Below, one piece after another: positions 17,767-27,482 of a stretch of DNA of 64,000 bases. Where the stretch lies: positions 434,001-498,000 of the forward strand of contig NZ_JARXYP010000001.1 of NCBI RefSeq assembly GCF_029893805.1, written 5' to 3'. How positions within the stretch are numbered: position 1 is the stretch's first letter; each line of letters starts with the position of its first letter. This stretch comes from Streptomyces sp. SAI-135 (GTDB lineage Bacteria > Actinomycetota > Actinomycetes > Streptomycetales > Streptomycetaceae). The translations under genes and the position numbers were made by a program. Under the pieces are notes generated by a model. That model saw only the letters and a program-made list of their open reading frames with translations. It was not told the origin of the DNA and made no database searches.

Positions 17767-20700
17767 ATGACAAGACAACGCCTCCGCCCCCGAGCCAGAT
17801 GGTGGGCGCTGCTGGCCGCAGCCGCTCTTGTTGTGCCCCCGAGCGGTCTGGCCGCCACCGCGTCGGCAGCAGAGCCGACCGGCAGCGCCTCTGTGCACTC
17901 CACCGAAGCAGCCGATGTCGAGGTACACGGCCTGAAGGGCGAGTACTTCAGCATGTCGGCCCCCGGCGCACGGGACTTCGCCGAACTCGGTGGCACGCTG
18001 CTCGAACCGCAGATCAACTTCTCCGGTCTGACCAGCACCTTCCAGGATTTGACCGGCAAGACGGAGCACACGACCGCCCGTTGGACGGGACAGATCGAAG
18101 CACCGGCAACCGGCGACTACACCTTCTACGCCATCGGCGACAACGGCTTCCGCCTCTTCATCGACGGTGAGCCGGTCATCGACCACTGGGAGCCGGACTG
18201 GGACCGGGAGCAGACCAGCGCCGCGATCCGGCTGAACGCCGGTGAGAGGCACGACTTCCGTCTGGAGCTGTTCCAGGACTTCGGCGGGTCCAACATGTAC
18301 CTGCGCTGGTCCGGCCCGGGTCTGGCCAAACAACTCGTGCCGATGTCGGCGTTCACCCCGCCCGAAGGCTTCGAGGTCTACCCGGTAGAGCTGAGCCTGA
18401 CGGCCGACGGACGCCACCTGCGGGCCCGGTTCGAGGACGCGGTCGGTGGCATCGCGGCGGTCAAGGACCACTTGAAGGTCGAGGCCGACACCACGGCCAT
18501 GCCCCTGGAGTCGGTGGCCGTGGCTCCCGGGGATCCCAACTCTCTGCTCGTCACACTCGCCGAGCCGGTCCAGAAGAACCAGGGGGTGCGGGTCACCTAC
18601 GACGGCGCCGGCGGCCTGACGTCCGGCGGCGAGACCGTACCGAAGATCGTCCGCTACGCCGAGAACGCCTCCACCCACCGGCTCACCACCGTGTGGGGCG
18701 ACAAGCTCGACAAGAACAACCCTCTGCCGGAGTACCCGCGTCCGCAGCAGGTGCGCTCCCAGTGGAAGAACCTCAACGGCCCTTGGCAGTTCAGTGGCGC
18801 CAAGGCGGGCGAGCAGCCGGTGTTCGGCAAGAACCTCGACGAGAAGATCGTCGTACCGTTCCCGGTGGAGTCACTTCTCTCCGGGGTGGAGCGGCACGAG
18901 GACCACATGTTCTACCGCAAGCTGGTGAACGTCCCCAAGGACTGGAAGGTCCGCAAGGACGGCAAGGGCAACCGGCTCAAGCTGAACTTCGGCGCCGTGG
19001 ACTACCAGGCGCAGGTCTTCGTCAACGGCATCAAGGTCGCCGAGCACACCGGCGGCTACGACGCCTTCAGCGCCGACATCACCGACGCCCTCAAGGGCGC
19101 CGGCCCTCAGGAGGTCGTGGTCGCGGTCACCGACACCGGGGGCGAGAACCAGCCGAGGGGCAAGCAGTCCCCCAACCCGAGCGGCATCGTCTACACCCAG
19201 TCGTCCGGGATCTGGCAGACCGTCTGGATGGAGCCGGTCACCAACGCCGCCATCGATGACGTCGTCACCACTCCGGACATCGGCACGAGCAGCCTCGCCG
19301 TGACGGTGAAGTCCGACAAGGCGTCCGCCGGGGCTCGCGTCGAGGCGGTCGCGCGCGACAAGCGCGGCAAGGTCGTGGGCAAGGTGAGCGGGCCGGCCAA
19401 CGAGCAGCTGCGGCTGCGGGTGGCAAACCAGCACCTGTGGAGCCCGGACGACCCTTACCTCTACGACCTGGACGTCAAGTTGACCGACGGCGGGTCGACC
19501 GACAAGGTCGGCAGCTACTTCGGTATGCGCTCCGTCGGCATAGCCAAGGTCGGCGGCTTCCAGAAGCTGGTGCTCAACGGCAAACCCATCTTCTCCCTCG
19601 CCACCCTCGACCAGGGCTTCTGGCCCGACGGCCTGTACACCGCGCCGAGCGACGAGGCCCTCGCGTTCGATCTCAAGGCGCACAAGGAGCTCGGCTTCAA
19701 CGCCGTGCGCAAGCACATCAAGGTGGAGCCCGCGCGCTGGTTCTACCACGCGGACCGGCTGGGCCTGTTGGTCTGGCAGGACTTCGTTTCCGGCGCCTTG
19801 ACCACCGACACCGCCCGGCGCGACTTCGTCGACCAGGGCCGGGAGATGGCGCGTGAACATCACGACTCGCCGGCCGTGGTGGGCTGGACCGTCTTCAACG
19901 AGGGCTGGGGCGAGTGGGACCGCACCGAGACCGGCAAGATCGCCGAGGCGCTGAAGGAAGCCGACCCGTCTCGCGTCGTCAACGCCCACAGCGGAGTCAA
20001 CTGCTGCGATTCCAAGGGTGATTCAGGCAAGGGCGACATCATCGACCACCACGACTACAACAACGTGGACCCGCCGTTCCCCGACGACAAGCGGGCGGCG
20101 ATCGACGGTGAGCACGGCGGCTTCACCCTGCGCGTCCCCGGACACATGTGGCCGGGCGCCCCGGCGGCGATCTACAGCGGTGTCGACGACAAGGACGCGC
20201 TGACCCGCAAGTACGTTGAGAACACCGCCAAGTTCTACCTCGACCAGGCCGCCGCCGAGCTGTCCGGCTCGGTGTACACCCAGATCTCCGACCTGGAGAA
20301 CGAGCTCAACGGTCTCTACACCTACGACCGTCGCCAGATCAAGGTCGACCCGGTCCGGGTCCGTGAGATCAACCGCGAGGTCATCGCGGCCGGCGCCGCC
20401 GCGGGCGAGCGGCTTCCGCTCAAGGGCGGTGGGCACTGGGCCCTCGACGAGGGCACCGGGACCACCGCGAAGGACGACGGCCCGAACGCCAAGGCCCTGA
20501 CCCTCAGCGACGGCACCACCTGGACGCCCGGCGTCAGGGGCAGTGCGCTGAAGTTCAACGGGCAGGGCCAGTACGCCGAGACCGACGGTCCGGTGATCGA
20601 CACCACCGGCAGCTACACCGTCTCCGCGTGGGTGCGGCTGGACGAGCTGCCCGGCAACTACGCCACCGCGGTCAGCCAGGACACCCGGCGCCAGGCCAGC

Positions 20701-21042
20701 CCCTTCTACCTCCAGTACGGACAGGGCGCGTTCGCCTTCAGCACTCCGGGTGAAGCCCGAGCCCGGCTGGTCACCACCCCCGAGAGGGGCCGCTGGTACC
20801 ACCTGGTCGGCGTGCGTGACAGCGCCGACAACACGATCAAGCTGTACGTCGACGGAAAGCCGGCGGCGAGTGCCACCGGCGGCCCGGCCTACCCCAGCAC
20901 CGGTTCCCTGGCCGTCGGCCGCGCCCAGTGGGGCGGCAACGACACCGACTTCTGGAACGGCGCGGTCGACGAGGTCCACGCCTACGACAAGGCGCTCACC
21001 GCCGAGGAGGTGAGCGCGCTCTACGCGGACGAGAAGCCGTAG
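17767..21042 (+). CDS. Secreted multidomain GH2 enzyme with PA14 and LamG-like domains
   Basis: A 1091-residue exported enzyme. AAAGG precedes the ATG at 17767. Signal peptide to about residue 37; PA14 domain about 48-205 (GLKGEYFSMSAPG, LFIDGEPVIDHW, YLRWSGPG); an Ig-like linker; GH2 jelly roll from EYPRPQQVRSQW; Ig domain; then a TIM barrel with acid/base E712 in VFNEGWGEW and nucleophile E782 in DGEHGG, where EFGG is more usual. A LamG/concanavalin-like domain (about 895-1085, SYTVSAWVRLDE) closes the protein. PA14 and LamG domains commonly bind glycans. GH2 exo-beta-galactofuranosidases have been described from Streptomyces, and that is a candidate activity. Operator upstream and terminator downstream; single-gene unit. 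Confidence 0.93.
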   Translation: MTRQRLRPRARWWALLAAAALVVPPSGLAATASAAEPTGSASVHSTEAADVEVHGLKGEYFSMSAPGARDFAELGGTLLEPQINFSGLTSTFQDLTGKTEHTTARWTGQIEAPATGDYTFYAIGDNGFRLFIDGEPVIDHWEPDWDREQTSAAIRLNAGERHDFRLELFQDFGGSNMYLRWSGPGLAKQLVPMSAFTPPEGFEVYPVELSLTADGRHLRARFEDAVGGIAAVKDHLKVEADTTAMPLESVAVAPGDPNSLLVTLAEPVQKNQGVRVTYDGAGGLTSGGETVPKIVRYAENASTHRLTTVWGDKLDKNNPLPEYPRPQQVRSQWKNLNGPWQFSGAKAGEQPVFGKNLDEKIVVPFPVESLLSGVERHEDHMFYRKLVNVPKDWKVRKDGKGNRLKLNFGAVDYQAQVFVNGIKVAEHTGGYDAFSADITDALKGAGPQEVVVAVTDTGGENQPRGKQSPNPSGIVYTQSSGIWQTVWMEPVTNAAIDDVVTTPDIGTSSLAVTVKSDKASAGARVEAVARDKRGKVVGKVSGPANEQLRLRVANQHLWSPDDPYLYDLDVKLTDGGSTDKVGSYFGMRSVGIAKVGGFQKLVLNGKPIFSLATLDQGFWPDGLYTAPSDEALAFDLKAHKELGFNAVRKHIKVEPARWFYHADRLGLLVWQDFVSGALTTDTARRDFVDQGREMAREHHDSPAVVGWTVFNEGWGEWDRTETGKIAEALKEADPSRVVNAHSGVNCCDSKGDSGKGDIIDHHDYNNVDPPFPDDKRAAIDGEHGGFTLRVPGHMWPGAPAAIYSGVDDKDALTRKYVENTAKFYLDQAAAELSGSVYTQISDLENELNGLYTYDRRQIKVDPVRVREINREVIAAGAAAGERLPLKGGGHWALDEGTGTTAKDDGPNAKALTLSDGTTWTPGVRGSALKFNGQGQYAETDGPVIDTTGSYTVSAWVRLDELPGNYATAVSQDTRRQASPFYLQYGQGAFAFSTPGEARARLVTTPERGRWYHLVGVRDSADNTIKLYVDGKPAASATGGPAYPSTGSLAVGRAQWGGNDTDFWNGAVDEVHAYDKALTAEEVSALYADEKP

Positions 21043-21057
21043 CGGTCAAGACGGCTC

Positions 21058-21091
21058 GGGCCCCGGCGGGATGTCCCTCCCGCCGGGGCCC
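21058..21091 (+). terminator. Terminator of PA14-GH2 gene
   Basis: Perfect 14-bp inverted repeat (GGGCCCCGGCGGGA arm) with a 6-base loop, 15 bases after the stop codon. The remaining 279 bases to the convergent GH2 gene hold no recognisable gene. Confidence 0.85.
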
Positions 21092-21370
21092 TGCTCGTGC
21101 GCGCCGGTGTCACGCCGAACCCATGAACTCCTGGACGGAGGCATTCGGCAGGGGGGTGCCGGGTGGCCGGCTGGAGCGAGTACCGCCCGGCCGATCACAC
21201 CGCCGTGGTGACGACCGCAAGCGGACGACGGCCACCCTCCCCGCCCCGGAGGGCGGGAAGGAACGATGCCGTATCCCGCTCACCGGCCCACCGTCGACAG
21301 GCGGGCAGGAGCGGTGGCGGGTCCCGCGACCGGCCGCCGCCCCCGTCAGGACAAGGTCACCGCGTCCCGG

Positions 21371-23731
21371 TCACGGTGCCCACGGGGCGTCGACGGCCCA
21401 GGTGGTGTCCTCCGCGAACAGGGCCGGGTTGTCCCAGGCGTGCGTGCCGCCCGGGGTGGCGAGCCATAGTTCGGCGTTGTAGTGGCGCAGGTACTGCTCC
21501 GGGAAGTTGTACGCGGACAGCCGTACGCCGCCGTTGGCGCCCCGGACGGGACAGAAGGTGGCGTCGGCCCGGTACAGGTCACCCGATCCGGCCTCCTTGT
21601 AGACGCGGAAGTCGCGGTGGCGCAGATACTGCCCGGGGTAGTTGCGCGACTCGAAGCTGTAGCAGGAGCTGTTGGCGAGTCCGGGGACGATCTTCCAGGT
21701 GGCGTCGTTCTTCAGCAGGGCGTCGCTGGCGCTGTTCACGATCTCAGTGAAGACCGCTCCGTCCTTGTGGCGCACGAACCGGTCCGTGTAGCCCGGGGTC
21801 GTCACCCGCAGCGACCGGTACTCGTTGACGGGCAGGGTGGGAGGGGCCGTCGACCCGCGGGAGGCATTGATCAGGGCCTGATTGGCGGCTCTCACCCGGG
21901 CCTCGTCGACCTTGACGACCTGACGGTCGTAGGTGAGCAGGCCGTTGACCTCGTTCTCGACGTCCGTGATCTCGGTGTAGACCGAGGCTGACAGGCCGCG
22001 GGGCATGCGCACTTCGCGGATCGCGTCGATGAGGCCCACGAACCGGTTGTCCAGGTGGGCCAGGTCGGGCTGGTCCTCGTAGCTGAAGCCGCCGCCGGGG
22101 TACCACTCGTGGCCGGTGACCCTGAAGCCGAGTCCGCCGAACTCGCCGAGGACGGCGGCGCGGGTGGAAGTGGGCACAGTGGTGCCGGGGCCGACGTAGA
22201 CGTGATGGTCGACGACGTCGCCGTTGCCGCCGTCGACGGCGCCGCAGCAGTTGACGCCGCTCATGTTGTCGACCAGGCGTGAGGGATCGTAGGCCTTGAC
22301 CTTGTCGGCGATGCGGGCCTGGTCGTACTGGCCCCAGCCCTCGTTCTGGTTGACCCACATGACCAGTGACGGGGTGCTGCGGTGCTGGTCGATGATGCGG
22401 TCGTACTCCGCCTCCCACTGGGTGCGGGCGGCGGCGTCCGGGGTGTGCTCCATGGACGGCATGTCCTGCCAGACCAGCAGGCCGAGCCGGTCGGCCCAGT
22501 AGAACCAGCGCTGCGGCTCGACCTTGATGTGCTTGCGGACCATGTTGAAGCCGAGGTCCTTGTGCTTTTGCAGGTCGTGACGGAGCGCGGCGTCAGTGGG
22601 CGCCGTGTAGATGCCGTCCGGCCAGTAGCCCTGGTCCAGGGTGCCGGTCTGGAAGACGAACCGGCCGTTGAGGACCGGCCGCAGGAGACCGTCGACCCGG
22701 GCGATGCCGATGGAACGCATGCCGGTGTAGCTGCCGGCCGAGTCGACCGTCGTGCCACCCGAGAGCAGGTCGGCCTTGACGTCGTAGAGGAAGGGGTCCT
22801 CCGGCGTCCACAGGTGCGGGTTCGGGACGGGCACGGTGAACTCGGTGCCGACCGGGCCGGTGGCGGTGCCGATGGTGGTACCGCCCGTGGAGACGGTGAC
22901 GCGGGCCTGGTGACCACTCGTACCGGCGCCCCGGACGGTGACCTTGAGGCGGCTGTTCGCCAGGTCCGGCACCATGTCCAGGCGCGCGATGTGCGCGGGG
23001 GCGGTCGGTTCGAGCCATACGGTCTGCCATATGCCCGACGCGGCGGTGTAGAAGATGCCGCCGCCGGGGTGCGTGGCCACGTCGCGGATCCGTTGTTTGC
23101 CCACGGCCTGGCCACCCGTCTCGGTGGGGTCCCAGACGGAGACGACGATCGTGTTGGTGCCGCCGTTGAGGAGCTCGGTGACGTCGTAGGAGAAGGCGTC
23201 GAATCCGCCGCTGTGGGTGGCGCCCGCCTGACGGCCGTTGACCCAGACGGTGGTGCGCCAGTCACTGGCGCCGAAGTTGAGCTGGACGCGGCGGCCATTC
23301 CAGTCGGGCGCGACGGTGAACGTGCGTTTGTACCACAGCTTGTCGTTCTGGGTGATCTTGCGCCGGATGCCGGAGAGCGCGGATTCCGCGACGAACGGGA
23401 CGCGGATCTGCTCGGTGAAGGCGGCCGGCTGTCCGGCGTCGGCCGAGGTGACGGCGAAGTCCCAGATGCCGTTGAGATTGGCCCAGTCCGGGCGGGTCAG
23501 CTGGGGGCGCGGGTACTCCGGCAGCGGTGTGTCGGTGGGGACCTGGTTCGTCCACGGGGTGGTCATGGGGGACGGCTTGGGCGTCCACGCCTGGGGCGCT
23601 GCGGTCGCGGGGCCGGTGGCCGTCAGGGCCGTGCCGCCGGCCAGGGCGAGAGCGAGGAGCGCGGTGGTGACCCACCGCGCTCCTCGTTTCAGCCGGGCCA
23701 ACGGCCGTCTGTCCGCGGGTGCTTGACGCAT
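21371..23731 (-). CDS. Secreted GH2 enzyme with C-terminal AbfB (CBM42) domain
   Basis: A 786-residue exported enzyme: signal peptide about 1-44, GH2 jelly roll (EYPRPQLTRPDWANLNGIW), Ig domain, TIM barrel with acid/base E464 in NQNEGWGQY and nucleophile E530 in LGEFGG, then an AbfB-type trefoil from about residue 650 (SLRVTTPGYTDRFVRHKDG, ESRNYPGQYLRHRDF, NFPEQYLRHYN). AbfB/CBM42 domains bind arabinofuranose side chains, pointing to a furanose-containing polymer. It is the last gene of the CUT2 importer operon, 125 bases after the second permease. Beta-galactofuranosidase or another beta-glycosidase is possible; the activity is not proven by sequence. Confidence 0.93.
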   Translation of the reverse strand: MRQAPADRRPLARLKRGARWVTTALLALALAGGTALTATGPATAAPQAWTPKPSPMTTPWTNQVPTDTPLPEYPRPQLTRPDWANLNGIWDFAVTSADAGQPAAFTEQIRVPFVAESALSGIRRKITQNDKLWYKRTFTVAPDWNGRRVQLNFGASDWRTTVWVNGRQAGATHSGGFDAFSYDVTELLNGGTNTIVVSVWDPTETGGQAVGKQRIRDVATHPGGGIFYTAASGIWQTVWLEPTAPAHIARLDMVPDLANSRLKVTVRGAGTSGHQARVTVSTGGTTIGTATGPVGTEFTVPVPNPHLWTPEDPFLYDVKADLLSGGTTVDSAGSYTGMRSIGIARVDGLLRPVLNGRFVFQTGTLDQGYWPDGIYTAPTDAALRHDLQKHKDLGFNMVRKHIKVEPQRWFYWADRLGLLVWQDMPSMEHTPDAAARTQWEAEYDRIIDQHRSTPSLVMWVNQNEGWGQYDQARIADKVKAYDPSRLVDNMSGVNCCGAVDGGNGDVVDHHVYVGPGTTVPTSTRAAVLGEFGGLGFRVTGHEWYPGGGFSYEDQPDLAHLDNRFVGLIDAIREVRMPRGLSASVYTEITDVENEVNGLLTYDRQVVKVDEARVRAANQALINASRGSTAPPTLPVNEYRSLRVTTPGYTDRFVRHKDGAVFTEIVNSASDALLKNDATWKIVPGLANSSCYSFESRNYPGQYLRHRDFRVYKEAGSGDLYRADATFCPVRGANGGVRLSAYNFPEQYLRHYNAELWLATPGGTHAWDNPALFAEDTTWAVDAPWAP

Positions 23732-23856
23732 CGTGCCTCCTTGGATCGTGGGGTGGGGAGACGTGCGCGTGCAGGGTGGCGGCCGGAGGGGAGTCCGGCC
23801 GCCCTGACCGGTCCCGGTGGCCGGGCCGTGAGGGCTCGGCCGCCGGGACTGGCCCG

Positions 23857-24891
23857 TCACAAGAGTTGCCGTCTGCGGCCGAGCCAGGTCTGGGCGATGA
23901 CGACGACGGCGAGGAAGGCACCGCTGACGACCTGCTGGTAGGAGGAGTCGAGGGAGCCGATCTGGTTGATGACGTTCTGGATGACCTTCAGCAGCAGGAC
24001 GCCGACCAGGGAACCGCTGACATAGCCGAGACCACCGGTCAGCAGGGTCCCGCCGATGACCACGGCGGAGATGGCTTCCAGTTCCATGCCGTTGCCGAGG
24101 ATCGTCACGCCGGAGGCGAGCCAGGCGGCGTTGAGTGCACCGGCCAGGCCGGCGAGCAGGCCCGACAGGGTGTAGACGAGGATCTTTGTGCGGGCGACCG
24201 GGGCTCCCATCAGGGCCGCCGCGTCCTCGTTCCCGCCGACCGCGTACACGTGCTGCCCGAAGCGGGTGCGGCGCAACACGACGGCGCCCGCCACGAACAG
24301 GGCCAGGGTGATCCACACCGGATTGCCCAGGCCGAGTGTCGTGCCCTGGCCCAACTCGGCGAGGAGGGAGCCCTTGCCGATGAGGAACGTGTCCGCGCCC
24401 TCGTCGGTGATGGCCAGCAGCAGGCCACGCGCGCCCAGCATGGCGGCGAGCGTGACGATGAAGGGCGCGAGACGGGATCGGGCCACGAGCAGGCCGTTGA
24501 CGACTCCGATCAGGCCGCACACGGCCAAGGGAAGCAACAGGGCGACGAGGGTGCCGTGCCGTGAGCCCCAGGCCGCGAGCACCCCGCCCAGGGCGAACAG
24601 CGAACCGACCGACAGGTCGATGCCGCCGGTGATGATGACGAAGGTCATGCCGAGGGCGACGATCGCCAGGAAGGCCGAACTGGTCGCCATGTTGCTGACG
24701 TTGTCGCCGGTGGCGAAGGAGTCGAAGGAGAGCGACGCCACCAGGGAGACGATCACCAGCACGGCCAGCGCGCCGTGCTGCTGGACGACGGCGCTCAGCC
24801 GTTCGGACCGGGCCGAGCCGACCGGCTCGCCCGTTCCCGCCGGGTCGTTGCTCGCACTGGTCACGGGTGCGTCCGCTTTCGTGACGGTCAT
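23857..24891 (-). CDS. CUT2 sugar ABC permease, YjfF-like
   Basis: A 344-residue membrane permease of the ribose/galactofuranose (RbsC/YtfT/YjfF) type: eight or more hydrophobic segments, the marker ITGGIDLSVGSLFALGG and GMELEAISAVVIGGTLLTGG. The ATG overlaps the stop of the preceding permease by four bases (ATGA), showing tight coupling. Two different permease genes behind one double-domain ATPase and one binding protein reproduce the E. coli ytfQ-ytfR-ytfT-yjfF gene order. Confidence 0.9.
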   Translation of the reverse strand: MTVTKADAPVTSASNDPAGTGEPVGSARSERLSAVVQQHGALAVLVIVSLVASLSFDSFATGDNVSNMATSSAFLAIVALGMTFVIITGGIDLSVGSLFALGGVLAAWGSRHGTLVALLLPLAVCGLIGVVNGLLVARSRLAPFIVTLAAMLGARGLLLAITDEGADTFLIGKGSLLAELGQGTTLGLGNPVWITLALFVAGAVVLRRTRFGQHVYAVGGNEDAAALMGAPVARTKILVYTLSGLLAGLAGALNAAWLASGVTILGNGMELEAISAVVIGGTLLTGGLGYVSGSLVGVLLLKVIQNVINQIGSLDSSYQQVVSGAFLAVVVIAQTWLGRRRQLL

Positions 24892-25850
24892 CGCTTCCCC
24901 CGTCCCCGTGCCGCGTACACCGCGGCGACGATCACTATGGCCTGCGCGATCTGGGTCCAGGAGGGCGGCAGATCGTGCTTGATGAGGGTGGCGGTGAGCA
25001 GCTGGATGAGGACGGCTCCCGCCACGGTGCCGGCGATGTTGACCCGGCCACCGGTCAGCGGTGTGCCGCCGACGACGACTGCCGTGATCGCCGAGAGCTC
25101 CATCAGGTTGCCGAGCGAGGTCGGGTCGCTGGCCTGGAGACGGGCGGTGGCCAGCACACCGGCCACGGACGCGAGCAGCGCGCACACGATGTACACGATG
25201 ATCAGTACGCGGCGCACCGGCAGACCGGCGAGCTGGGCCGCGGGCCGGCTGTCGCCGATGGCGAGGAGCTGGCGGCCGAAGGTGGTGCGGCGCACGACGA
25301 AGGCCACCAGCAGGGCCAGGACCGTGGCGATCAGGATGAGGTAGGGGATGCCGAGGATGTCGCCTGAGCCCAGGGACGCCAGGGCGGGGTTGCGCAGGTC
25401 CTCCAGCTGGGGCAGCAGCACCAGGGCGATGCCGCGGCCGCCGACCATGAGTGCCAGGGTGGCCACGATGGGCTGCACGCCGACCAGCGCGACGAGCGCG
25501 CCGTTGGCCAGTCCGACGGCGGCGGCGAACAGCGCGACCACGAGCAGCGCGGGCAGCAGCCCGTAGCCGAGGTAGAGCGCCGTGACGGACGCCGCCAGCG
25601 CCATGACGGCGCCGACGGACAGGTCGACGCCTTCGGTGCCGATGACCAGGGCCATGCCGAGAGCGACGATGATGACGGGCGCGACCTGCACCGCCTGGGT
25701 GCGGAAGTTCTCCGCGGAGAGGAAGTGCGGGGTGATGACGATGTTGACGAGGAGCAGGACGGCGACGCCGGCGTAGACGCCGTACGTCTGGAGCCACTGG
25801 AGCACACGGGTCTTGTCCAGCGGGGCGGTGCGCAAGGTGGCCTCAGCCAT
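24888..25850 (-). CDS. CUT2 sugar ABC permease, YtfT-like
   Basis: A 320-residue permease with repeated hydrophobic segments and the family signature GTEGVDLSVGAVMALAAS, plus LMELSAITAVVVGGTPLTGG. The ATG at 25850 lies inside the end of the ATPase gene (8-base overlap) with a GAGGTGACG ribosome site. It forms the channel together with the downstream permease. Confidence 0.9.
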   Translation of the reverse strand: MAEATLRTAPLDKTRVLQWLQTYGVYAGVAVLLLVNIVITPHFLSAENFRTQAVQVAPVIIVALGMALVIGTEGVDLSVGAVMALAASVTALYLGYGLLPALLVVALFAAAVGLANGALVALVGVQPIVATLALMVGGRGIALVLLPQLEDLRNPALASLGSGDILGIPYLILIATVLALLVAFVVRRTTFGRQLLAIGDSRPAAQLAGLPVRRVLIIVYIVCALLASVAGVLATARLQASDPTSLGNLMELSAITAVVVGGTPLTGGRVNIAGTVAGAVLIQLLTATLIKHDLPPSWTQIAQAIVIVAAVYAARGRGKR

Positions 25851-27399
25851 CGCTCGTCACCTCCTTGACGGGTTCCGCCGGGGTGTCCCCGGCGATGGTG
25901 CGCATGAGCCTCTCCTCGGTGACGTCGTCTCCGGTGAGTTCGCCGACGACGGCGCCGTCCTTCAGCACGACCACGCGGTCGGACCCTTCGATCAGTTCCT
26001 CCAGGTCGGAGGAGATGAGCAGGACGCCCAAACCGTCGGCGGCCAGTTCGTCCACGAGTTTTTGCACCTCCGCCTTGGCGCCGACGTCGATGCCGCGGGT
26101 GGGCTCGTCGAGCAGCAGCACTTTGGGGTTCATGGCGAGCCAGCGGGCGAGCAGCACCTTCTGCTGGTTGCCGCCCGACAGTTCGCCCACCTTCTGGTGC
26201 GGTGAGGACGCCTTGATGCGCAGCCGCTTCATGAACGTGTCGACGACGCTGTCGACGCGGGCCTCGGAGACGAGACCGAAGCGGGACAAGCGAGGCAGGA
26301 CGGCGAGCGCAATGTTCTCCCGGACCGAGAGCCCGGGGACGATGCCCTCGCTCTTGCGGTCCTCCGGCAGCAGGCTGATGCCCGCACGGATGGCGGCCGG
26401 CGCGGACCCACCGCGCAACGGCACACCGGCGACCGTGACGCGGCCCGAACGGACCGGCAGCGCCCCGGAGATGGCCTTGGCCGTCTCGGTGCGTCCGGAG
26501 CCGAGCAGCCCGCCCAGCCCGACGACCTCGCCGGGCCGGATGCTCAGGGACACCCCGTGCAGCCTGTGCGGCACGGTCAAATCCGAGGCGTCCAGCACAG
26601 GTTCGGAGCCGGCGCTCTGGTGATCGCCGGTGAATTTGGTCAGGCCCTCCTCGCGGACCTCGCCCAGGTCCCGGCCGAGCATCCTGGACACCAGGGCGAG
26701 GCGGTCGAGGTCGGCCAGACTGCCGTGGTGGACGCGCCGGCCGTCGCGCAGCACGGTGACCGTGCTGCACACGGCGTACAGCTCGTCGAGGCGGTGACTG
26801 ACGTAGACGACGGCGATCCCTGCGTCGCGCAGGCGACGGATCACCGAGAACAGGGTCTCGACCTCGCGTGGTTCGAGCGAGGAGGTCGGCTCGTCCATGA
26901 TGACGACGCGCGCTTCGGTGGCAACGGCGCGGGCCAGAGCCACCATCTGCTGGGCACCGACGCCCAGGGTGCGCAACGGGCGGCGCACGTCCACCTGGAC
27001 GCCGTAGCCGCGCAGGGTGTCCTCGGCCTCCCGGTTCATCCGGGCGAGGTCCAGCACGCCGAAGCGGTTGCGTGGTTCGCGGCCCAGGAAGAGGTTGCGG
27101 GCCACGCTGAGCAACGGGATCAGGTTGACCTCTTGGTAGATGGTCGAGATGCCCGCCTTCTGCGCCTCCAGTGGTGTGCCGAAAGAGACCGCCTGGCCCT
27201 GAAAGGTGATCTCGCCGGCGTCGGGGCGGTACACGCCGGTGAGGAGCTTGATGAGGGTCGACTTGCCGGCGCCGTTCTCGCCGATCAGCGCGTGGACCTC
27301 GCCGGCGTGCAGGGTGAGGTCCACATCGTCCAGTGCCCGGACGCCGGGAAAGCTCTTGCTCAGTCCGCGGACGGTGAGGACTTCGGCGGGGGGTGCCAC
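25843..27399 (-). CDS. CUT2 sugar ABC transporter ATPase, double NBD
   Basis: A 518-residue cytosolic ATPase with two fused nucleotide-binding domains. The first has Walker A GENGAGKST and Walker B VVIMDEPTSS. The second has a degenerate P-loop GLLGSGRTET but a good signature LSGGNQQKV and Walker B LLLDEPTRG, the usual pattern of RbsA/MglA/YtfR proteins. The start is a GTG with GGAGG eight bases upstream. It powers uptake through the two permeases encoded immediately downstream. Confidence 0.93.
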   Translation of the reverse strand: MAPPAEVLTVRGLSKSFPGVRALDDVDLTLHAGEVHALIGENGAGKSTLIKLLTGVYRPDAGEITFQGQAVSFGTPLEAQKAGISTIYQEVNLIPLLSVARNLFLGREPRNRFGVLDLARMNREAEDTLRGYGVQVDVRRPLRTLGVGAQQMVALARAVATEARVVIMDEPTSSLEPREVETLFSVIRRLRDAGIAVVYVSHRLDELYAVCSTVTVLRDGRRVHHGSLADLDRLALVSRMLGRDLGEVREEGLTKFTGDHQSAGSEPVLDASDLTVPHRLHGVSLSIRPGEVVGLGGLLGSGRTETAKAISGALPVRSGRVTVAGVPLRGGSAPAAIRAGISLLPEDRKSEGIVPGLSVRENIALAVLPRLSRFGLVSEARVDSVVDTFMKRLRIKASSPHQKVGELSGGNQQKVLLARWLAMNPKVLLLDEPTRGIDVGAKAEVQKLVDELAADGLGVLLISSDLEELIEGSDRVVVLKDGAVVGELTGDDVTEERLMRTIAGDTPAEPVKEVTSDG

Positions 27400-27446
27400 C
27401 TGTGCCTCCAGGGAGAGAAGGGTGCGGAACGTGGTGCCGGGAAGGC

Positions 27447-27476
27447 GGTGGGGGCACGGCTGCCCGTGCCCCCACC
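27447..27476 (-). terminator. Stem-loop between binding protein and ATPase genes
   Basis: Perfect 13-bp arms (GGTGGGGGCACGG) with a 4-base loop inside the 83-base gap between the binding-protein stop and the ATPase start. In sugar ABC operons such a hairpin often lets the binding protein be made in excess over the membrane parts. Confidence 0.7.
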
Positions 27477-27482
27477 GGAAGA